This document shows positions 4,861 through 5,604 of a DNA stretch of 5,604 nucleotides, piece by piece (position 1 is the stretch's first letter; every line of letters starts with the position of its first letter). Source of the stretch: Nitrososphaerales archaeon TH5895 (lineage in GTDB: Archaea; Thermoproteota; Nitrososphaeria; Nitrososphaerales; Nitrososphaeraceae). The notes below the pieces were generated by a model. That model had not been told where the DNA came from and ran no database searches. It saw only the letters and a list, made by a program, of their open reading frames with translations. The position numbers were made by a program, and so were the translations under genes. The stretch lies in contig JAATVS010000223.1 of the NCBI GenBank assembly GCA_014523695.1, forward strand, positions 1-5,604, written 5' to 3'.

Positions 4861-5604
4861 TTAAGGAAATCCTGATTGTTTGGTAAATTCTCTGAATATC
4901 TGGCGTTTTTTAAGATGCCGCCTTTCTTCGGATTCCAGTATCAGAGATAACATTTTGACCGCTTCAAGGATATGTTTACCTTTATTTAACATCTCACATT
5001 CGGCACGTTGACCAAAAGCAGCATCTATCATTTCAGCTCTTGTGGGGAGTCCACTCTTTGCCATAGTCTCAAGCACTTGCGTAGCTAATATGACTGGAAT
5101 TTGTGCCGCTTCACACATACACAAGATATCTTCTTGGATTGCAGGTAAGTTTTCAAAGCCCACTTCTACCGCAAGGTCACCTCTAGCAATTAGTATCCCA
5201 AAGTTGGGAAGGTCAAGACCAGCTAGCAAGATTTTTGCCAAGTTGTTAATAGAATCACTCGTTTCTACTTTTGCAATAATTCCGAAATCTGGTTTTCCAA
5301 TGTTAGATAATGCCCTATGTAACTTCCTGTTATCGTCAGAAGAGTGCATAAATGAAAGTCCCGCCGCCGTAGCATTATTCACAATAAAATCTAAATTACC
5401 GATATCTTTAGACGTCAATGCTGGCAAATTCAAATTTGAATCAGGAAAGTTTAATCCCTTCTCAGGCTTAATCTTGGCAGTAGTACTGGAAGGTGAGAGA
5501 ATTTCAAGCTCAAGGTGTTCATCAGTTAAAGATCTTACAACTGAACTGATTTTGCCATCATCTATATACACACGGTGACCTACTTGGATAGACCCAAGTA
5601 TTTC
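4861..5604 (-). CDS. pyk: Divergent pyruvate kinase, C-terminal 247 residues (N-terminus outside window)
   Basis: The frame stays open to the right edge (it begins EILGSIQVGHR), so the N-terminus is missing; an internal GTG at 5571 is not the start. Pyruvate kinase transfers phosphate from PEP to ADP. Visible, numbered from the edge: end of the B domain with VYIDDGKI (12-19); KGLNFPDSNLNLPALT (49-64); GLSF (82-85); Lys112 and Glu114 in IIAKVET, matching the catalytic Lys and a metal-binding Glu; ARGDLAVEVGFE (140-151) with metal ligand Asp143; ATQVLETM (174-181) with Thr175; and PTRAE (187-191). Instead of the usual MLSGETA segment it reads RAECEMLNKGKHILEAV (200-216), and it ends about 30 residues later, with no C-terminal regulatory domain. 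This matches a bacterial branch of pyruvate kinase-like proteins I recall from rhizobia and cyanobacteria. It should bind PEP and metal, but kinase activity is unproven. Confidence 0.88.
   Translation of the reverse strand, partial: EILGSIQVGHRVYIDDGKISSVVRSLTDEHLELEILSPSSTTAKIKPEKGLNFPDSNLNLPALTSKDIGNLDFIVNNATAAGLSFMHSSDDNRKLHRALSNIGKPDFGIIAKVETSDSINNLAKILLAGLDLPNFGILIARGDLAVEVGFENLPAIQEDILCMCEAAQIPVILATQVLETMAKSGLPTRAEMIDAAFGQRAECEMLNKGKHILEAVKMLSLILESEERRHLKKRQIFREFTKQSGFP

Noticed and set aside
4861..5571. Complete 236-residue pyruvate kinase starting at the GTG at 5571
   Set aside because: The frame is open to the window edge and the residues before the GTG (QVGHR) fit the conserved VGD-x-x-x-x-DDG part of the B domain, so the gene continues beyond the window.
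5042..5578. 178-codon plus-strand open frame
   Set aside because: It lies exactly antisense to the pyruvate kinase, whose conserved motifs are unmistakable; the translation shows no family features.

Overview
The window looks archaeal, most likely from a moderately AT-rich member of the Nitrososphaerota (Thaumarchaeota, soil-type relatives of Nitrososphaera or Nitrosocosmicus). The grounds are an archaeal-style PEP synthase, TATA-like elements close to start codons, few usable Shine-Dalgarno sites, T-run ends instead of classical hairpin terminators, and a small two-CBS-domain protein. The lineage is an inference from gene style; no marker gene is present.

All four recognisable genes are on the minus strand. 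Read in transcription order, from right to left: a pyruvate kinase-like gene entering from the right edge (4861-5604, N-terminus outside the window); a 720-base stretch with no convincing intact gene but many inverted repeats (4141-4860); a complete phosphoenolpyruvate synthase, ppsA (1819-4140); a 322-base spacer (1497-1818); a two-CBS-domain protein (930-1484); and a zinc alcohol dehydrogenase leaving at the left edge (1-795, C-terminus outside the window). The long spacers and separate TATA-like elements suggest individually transcribed genes, not one operon.

Functionally the window centres on the pyruvate/PEP node. PpsA makes PEP from pyruvate and ATP (gluconeogenic direction); the pyruvate kinase relative would run the reverse, ATP-forming step. 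The CBS protein could be an adenylate sensor, but nothing in the sequence names its partner. The alcohol dehydrogenase is of the medium-chain type with both zinc sites recognisable.

The most interesting parts are (a) the pyruvate kinase, which belongs to a divergent short-ended branch in which the usual ETA segment is replaced and the C-terminal regulatory domain is absent, and (b) the 4141-4860 spacer, which holds on the plus strand a TATA-like element with an overlapping dyad, a possible broken winged-helix regulator gene, a long bulged hairpin followed by eight T's, and overlapping alternative hairpins. I see no CRISPR array, tRNA, rRNA or insertion sequence.
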